From an uncultured Streptococcus sp. (lineage in GTDB: Bacteria; Bacillota; Bacilli; Lactobacillales; Streptococcaceae): a stretch of DNA of 8,484 nt. Position 1 is the stretch's first letter, and every line of letters begins with the position of its first letter. A program made the position numbers and the translations under genes. The stretch lies in NCBI RefSeq assembly GCF_959025735.1, contig NZ_CAUFJQ010000084.1, positions 1 through 8,484 of the forward strand. The letters are read 5' to 3'. Below, one piece after another: positions 5,150-8,484 of this stretch. Under the pieces are notes generated by a model. It ran no database searches and was not told where the DNA came from. It saw nothing but the letters and a program-made list of their open reading frames with translations.

Positions 5150-5665
5150 ATGTTAGTTAGAGTAAAAATCGACCAGGCACAGACCCTGCGTGACCTAGAG
5201 GTGGAAACCTATGGGGATACCTTTGGTCCCTATATTGTTGAGAAAGATTTGGAAGATTACTTCTCTACAGTGCTCTCTTTGGAGCAAATTGAGAAAGATC
5301 TGCTAGATCCAGAATCCGAAACCTATTTTGTCCTCAATGAAGAACAAGAAATCTGTGGTTTTCTCAAGATCAACTGGGGCCAAGCACAGACCGAGCCAGT
5401 AGAGATGGACAATGCTTTTGAAATCCAGCGCATCTATGTCAAAAAAGAACATCATGGCAAGGGCTATGGCAAGGAAATGTTTACCTTTGCGCTGGATCAA
5501 GCCAAGAGCCGTGGCTTTGAGTGGGCTTGGCTGGGCGTCTGGGAACGCAACTTTAAGGCGCAAGATTTTTACTATCGCTTTGGATTTGAACGATTTAGTG
5601 AACACCAGTATATCACCGGAGATACCGTGGATACAGACTGGTTGTTGAGAAAGAAATTGATCTAG
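5150..5665 (+). CDS. GNAT-family N-acetyltransferase between pheS and pheT
   Basis: A 171-residue GNAT protein using acetyl-CoA. Motif A is RIYVKKEHHGKGYGKEMF (94-111), with the HGKGYGK pyrophosphate-binding loop. The downstream LGVWERN (128-134) and FYYRFGF (140-146) segments are typical of the PaiA/BltD-like polyamine-type acetyltransferases; the true substrate is unknown. The ATG comes two bases after the pheS stop with no Shine-Dalgarno sequence, so translation is probably coupled to pheS termination. Being inside the Phe T-box unit it should rise with Phe starvation. From memory, related Mitis-group streptococci have an acetyltransferase at the same place, so this is a conserved arrangement rather than a recent insertion. 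Its first 11 bases, ATGTTAGTTAG, are identical to those of pheT. Family very sure, substrate not known. Confidence 0.93.
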   Translation: MLVRVKIDQAQTLRDLEVETYGDTFGPYIVEKDLEDYFSTVLSLEQIEKDLLDPESETYFVLNEEQEICGFLKINWGQAQTEPVEMDNAFEIQRIYVKKEHHGKGYGKEMFTFALDQAKSRGFEWAWLGVWERNFKAQDFYYRFGFERFSEHQYITGDTVDTDWLLRKKLI

Positions 5666-5822
5666 AAGGAACAAGAAACTTCTATTCTAGAGAAGGGGAG
5701 GCTATGAGACCTACCTAAGCCAGCCTCGAGCTGGAAAACACAAAATGAAAGGATCAAAACGAGGGTGGATGGAGATCTAGGAAAGATAACTAGATTTCTG
5801 CTTAGCCCTTGGTATCTTACAT
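5666..5822 (+). other. Structured, ribosome-binding-site-poor leader of pheT
   Basis: A 157-base gap inside the pheS-pheT unit. GAGGCT (5698-5703) can pair with AGCCTC (5722-5727), or CCAGC (5720-5724) with GCTGG (5730-5734); these overlap and exclude each other. A further hairpin is GAGATCTAG (5772-5780) with CTAGATTTC (5790-5798). The only strong Shine-Dalgarno-like tract, AAGGGGAGG (5693-5701), precedes a four-codon frame (5704-5718), not pheT. An 11-codon frame, MKGSKRGWMEI, spans 5745-5780 without a clear ribosome binding site. No promoter and no terminator are evident. Pairings are seen; any regulatory role is inference. Confidence 0.4.
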
Positions 5823-8228
5823 ATGTTAGTTAGTTATAAATGGTTAAAACAATTGGTGGACGTGGATGTGCCATCAGAGGAGTTGGCTGAAAAAATGTCA
5901 ACCACAGGGATCGAGGTAGAAGGTGTGGAATCACCTGCTGCTGGTCTCTCAAAAATTGTCGTCGGAGAAGTCTTGTCTTGTGAAGATGTGCCAGAAACAC
6001 ACCTTCATGTCTGCCAAGTTAATGTGGGTGAAGAAGAAGCCCGTCAAATCGTCTGTGGAGCACCAAATGTGCGTGCAGGCATCAAGGTGATGGTGGCTCT
6101 TCCAGGTGCTCGCATCGCGGACAACTACAAGATTAAAAAAGGGAAAATCCGTGGCTTGGAATCCCTTGGGATGATCTGTTCTTTGGGTGAGTTGGGTATT
6201 TCTGACTCTGTTGTCCCGAAAGAATTCGCAGATGGCATCCAAATTTTGCCAGAAGATGCTGTTCCAGGAGAAGAAGTCTTCTCTTACCTCGACTTGGATG
6301 ATGAAATCATCGAACTTTCGATCACTCCAAACCGTGCAGACGCTCTTTCTATGCGTGGGGTGGCTCACGAAGTAGCAGCGATCTATGACAAGGCAGTCAA
6401 TTTCAAAGACTTTGCTTTGACTGAAACAGACCAAGCTGCAGCAGATGTTCTTTCTGTCAGCATTGACACAGACAAGGCTCCTTATTATGCGGCTCGTATC
6501 TTGGACAATGTGACCATCGCACCAAGTCCACAATGGTTGCAAAACCTCCTCATGAATGAAGGCATCCGTCCCATCAATAATGTGGTTGACGTGACCAACT
6601 ATATCCTGCTTTACTTTGGTCAACCTATGCATGCCTTTGACTTGGATACCTTTGAAGGAACTGATATCTGTGTGCGTGAAGCGCGTGCTGGTGAAAAATT
6701 GGTAACCTTGGATGGGGAAGAACGTGAGTTGGAAACAAGTGACCTCGTGATTACAGTAGCTGACAAACCAGTGGCCCTCGCAGGTGTCATGGGTGGAGAG
6801 GCTACAGAAATCTCTGAAAAATCTACTCGTGTTGTCCTTGAAGCAGCTGTCTTCAATGGTAAATCAATCCGTAAAACTAGTGGTCGCCTCAACCTTCGTT
6901 CTGAATCATCTTCACGTTTTGAAAAAGGGATCAATGTGGCAACTGTCAATGAAGCCCTTGATGCGGCAGCGAGCATGATTGCAGAGCTTACAGGAGCAAC
7001 TGTTCGTAAGGGTATCGTTTCAGCAGGCCAGCTCGATACTTCTGATGTGGAAGTCTCTTCTACCCTTACAGACGTTAACCGTGTCCTTGGGACAGAGCTT
7101 TCCTACGCGGATGTCGAAGATGTCTTCCGTCGTCTTGGATTTGGTCTTTCTGGAAATGCAGAAGCCTTTACTGTCAGCGTACCACGTCGCCGTTGGGACA
7201 TCACCATCGAAGCGGACCTCTTTGAAGAAATTGCTCGGATTTACGGTTATGACAAATTACCAGCAACCCTACCAAAAGATGACGGGACAGCAGGTGAATT
7301 GACAGCGACACAAAAATTGCGTCGCCAAGTTCGGACCATTGCTGAAGGTGCTGGTTTAACAGAAATCATCACTTATGCGCTGACAACTCCTGAAAAAGCA
7401 GTGGAGTTTGCTACATCGCCAAGCAACTTAACAGAGCTCATGTGGCCAATGACTGTGGATCGTTCAGTCCTCCGTCAAAATATGATTTCAGGGATCTTAG
7501 ATACCGTAGCTTATAACGTTGCTCGTAAGAACAAAGATTTGGCCCTCTATGAGATCGGAAAAATCTTTGAACAGACAGGCAATCCAAAAGAAGACCTGCC
7601 AAACGAAATCAATAGCTTTGCCTTTGCTTTAACCGGCTTAGTCGCTGAAAAAGACTTCCAAACTGCAGCTGTTCCAGTTGACTTCTTCTATGCCAAGGGA
7701 ATTTTGGAAGCACTCTTTGCTCGCTTGGGTCTTGAAGTGACTTATACAGCAACTTCTGAAATCAAGAGTCTCCACCCAGGGCGTACAGCCTTGCTCTCAC
7801 TTGGTGACCAAGTGATTGGGGTCTTGGGACAAGTCCACCCTGTAACAGCTAAGGCTTATGATATCCCAGAAACCTATGTGGCGGAATTGAACTTATCTGC
7901 TATTGAAGCAGCTCTTCAACCAGCCGTAGCCTTTGTGGAAATCACCAAATTCCCAGCAGTGAGCCGTGATATCGCCCTTCTCCTCAAAGCAGAAGTGACC
8001 CACCAAGAGGTAGTCGATGCCATTCAAGCTGCAGGTGTGAAACGTTTGACAGCTATCAAACTCTTTGACGTCTTCTCAGGTGAAAAACTAGGACTTGGCA
8101 TGAAGTCTATGGCCTACAGCTTGACCTTCCAAAATCCAGAAGATAGCTTGACGGATGAAGAAGTCGCTCGCTACATGGAAAAAATCCAAGCATCACTAGA
8201 AGAAAAAGTAAACGCAGAAGTGCGGTAA
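5823..8228 (+). CDS. pheT: Phenylalanyl-tRNA synthetase beta subunit
   Basis: The 801-residue beta subunit is needed for tRNA-Phe binding and for editing of Tyr-tRNA-Phe. Domains in order: N-terminal region with an EMAP/tRNA-binding OB fold (about 40-150, IVCGAPNVRAG at 76-86); B3/4 editing domain (about 210-390, with GQPMHAFD at 266-273 and VLEAAVF at 338-344 carrying the family's conserved His and Glu); B5 domain (about 405-475); catalytic-like core (about 480-690); ferredoxin-fold anticodon-binding FDX-ACB domain (about 705-800, KFPAVSRDIALL). The length equals the usual streptococcal protein and no motif is broken. The start is fixed by the conserved MLVSYKWLK N-terminus and by an in-frame stop at 5787, yet no Shine-Dalgarno sequence is visible before it. 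It depends on readthrough from the Phe T-box and ends in the terminator at 8243-8276. Confidence 0.98.
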   Translation: MLVSYKWLKQLVDVDVPSEELAEKMSTTGIEVEGVESPAAGLSKIVVGEVLSCEDVPETHLHVCQVNVGEEEARQIVCGAPNVRAGIKVMVALPGARIADNYKIKKGKIRGLESLGMICSLGELGISDSVVPKEFADGIQILPEDAVPGEEVFSYLDLDDEIIELSITPNRADALSMRGVAHEVAAIYDKAVNFKDFALTETDQAAADVLSVSIDTDKAPYYAARILDNVTIAPSPQWLQNLLMNEGIRPINNVVDVTNYILLYFGQPMHAFDLDTFEGTDICVREARAGEKLVTLDGEERELETSDLVITVADKPVALAGVMGGEATEISEKSTRVVLEAAVFNGKSIRKTSGRLNLRSESSSRFEKGINVATVNEALDAAASMIAELTGATVRKGIVSAGQLDTSDVEVSSTLTDVNRVLGTELSYADVEDVFRRLGFGLSGNAEAFTVSVPRRRWDITIEADLFEEIARIYGYDKLPATLPKDDGTAGELTATQKLRRQVRTIAEGAGLTEIITYALTTPEKAVEFATSPSNLTELMWPMTVDRSVLRQNMISGILDTVAYNVARKNKDLALYEIGKIFEQTGNPKEDLPNEINSFAFALTGLVAEKDFQTAAVPVDFFYAKGILEALFARLGLEVTYTATSEIKSLHPGRTALLSLGDQVIGVLGQVHPVTAKAYDIPETYVAELNLSAIEAALQPAVAFVEITKFPAVSRDIALLLKAEVTHQEVVDAIQAAGVKRLTAIKLFDVFSGEKLGLGMKSMAYSLTFQNPEDSLTDEEVARYMEKIQASLEEKVNAEVR

Positions 8229-8242
8229 CAAATGTGTATATG

Positions 8243-8276
8243 AAAAACCGTTGATGAGATGCATCAACGGTTTTTT
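8243..8276. terminator. Bidirectional intrinsic terminator between pheT and the convergent GNAT gene
   Basis: AAAAACCGTTGATG (8243-8256) pairs perfectly over 14 bases with CATCAACGGTTTTT (8262-8275), with a five-base loop, AGATG. The T-run 8271-8276 serves pheT on the plus strand and the A-run 8243-8247 gives a U-run for the minus-strand gene. It starts 14 bases after the pheT stop and ends 8 bases before the stop of the convergent gene. Confidence 0.95.
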
Positions 8277-8284
8277 AATCAGTT

Positions 8285-8484
8285 TTATAAGATGGTTTCC
8301 ATGACGGTTTCTTGAGGTTTCATGCCCTGTCTTTGGTAGAAGCGAAGGGCTCCCTCGTTGTCATTCCAGACATTAAGAGTTAGGTTGTAGCAACCAATTT
8401 CCTTGGCATAGCTGACAGCGAATTGATAGAGTTGATCACCAATCTTTTGCCCACGCGCTGCTTGATCGACACACAAGTCTTCGA
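8285..8484 (-). CDS. GNAT-family N-acetyltransferase, C-terminal part (cut by window edge)
   Basis: The minus-strand frame runs in from the right edge with no start inside the window and ends in TAA at 8287-8285. About 66 codons are visible, reading EDLCVDQAARGQKIGDQLY and onward. CVDQAARGQKIG is a GNAT motif A with the R/Q-x-x-G-x-G/A acetyl-CoA loop, and NVWNDNEGALRFYQRQGM is the motif B region. The missing 5' part should hold the N-terminal half of a protein of roughly 140-170 residues. A TTG at 8476 lies in mid-domain and should not be taken as the start. It differs clearly in sequence from the acetyltransferase at 5150-5665, so this is not a duplication within the window. Substrate unknown. 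Confidence 0.9.
   Translation of the reverse strand, partial: EDLCVDQAARGQKIGDQLYQFAVSYAKEIGCYNLTLNVWNDNEGALRFYQRQGMKPQETVMETIL

Noticed and set aside
5693..5718. Four-codon frame MRPT behind AAGGGGAGG upstream of pheT
   Set aside because: The GGAGG core is only two bases from the ATG, too close for normal initiation, and four codons carry no further evidence.
5760..5790. T-box-like string AGGGTGGAT in the pheT leader
   Set aside because: It matches only the first half of the T-box core; ACCGCG, an antiterminator partner and a terminator are all missing.
5949..6632. 227-codon minus-strand frame inside pheT
   Set aside because: It lies opposite a fully conserved pheT region; its composition is that of an antisense shadow and no domain is recognisable.
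8285..8476. TTG 8476 as the start of the right-edge acetyltransferase
   Set aside because: The frame continues open to the window edge and the TTG falls inside the acetyl-CoA-binding motif, so the gene is cut, not short.

Overview
The window looks like chromosomal DNA from an oral Streptococcus of the Mitis/Sanguinis type. The grounds are the low-GC Firmicute style (T-boxes, AGGAG ribosome binding sites, extended -10 promoters), a PavA/FbpA-type RqcH, and the order pheS - acetyltransferase - pheT, which I recall from the pneumococcus and its relatives. The species cannot be fixed from the sequence alone. Nothing suggests a phage, plasmid, insertion sequence or CRISPR array.

Layout. (1) 1-44: a strong imperfect hairpin at the left edge, downstream of the minus-strand gene rqcH (65-1726). 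rqcH encodes a ribosome quality-control factor, and its start and promoter are set by an embedded Shine-Dalgarno sequence and an extended -10. (2) 1727-2241: a divergent intergenic region with a near-consensus promoter, a tryptophan-type T-box riboswitch with terminator, and a 9-codon mini-ORF containing one Trp codon behind a good ribosome binding site. (3) 2242-3243: trpX, a periplasmic-binding-type protein of the predicted tryptophan ABC uptake system. The permease and ATPase genes (trpY, trpZ) do not follow it; a small ParB-like protein gene (3367-3786) does. (4) 3787-4100: a second promoter and a phenylalanine-type T-box with terminator. (5) 4101-8228: pheS, a GNAT acetyltransferase and pheT. 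A 157-base leader without a recognisable ribosome binding site lies in front of pheT. (6) 8243-8276: a terminator symmetrical enough to serve both strands, followed by the C-terminal part of a second, convergent GNAT gene cut by the right edge.

How the parts work together. Two units are controlled by sensing uncharged tRNA. The first should be read through when tRNA-Trp is uncharged, raising tryptophan uptake. The second should be read through when tRNA-Phe is uncharged, raising phenylalanyl-tRNA synthetase. In both, the specifier codon and the variable base of the T-box agree with the expected tRNA (UGG with UGGC; UUC with UGGU). RqcH links to the same theme, since it rescues stalled large ribosomal subunits, but it has its own promoter on the other strand.

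Most of the window is ordinary core genome. The parts most worth a second look are the Trp-containing mini-ORF between the T-box and trpX, the orphan trpX with its ParB-like neighbour, and the GNAT gene set between pheS and pheT. That GNAT segment is bracketed by an 11-base direct repeat at two start codons that both lack a Shine-Dalgarno sequence. I did not find a clearly new biological system.
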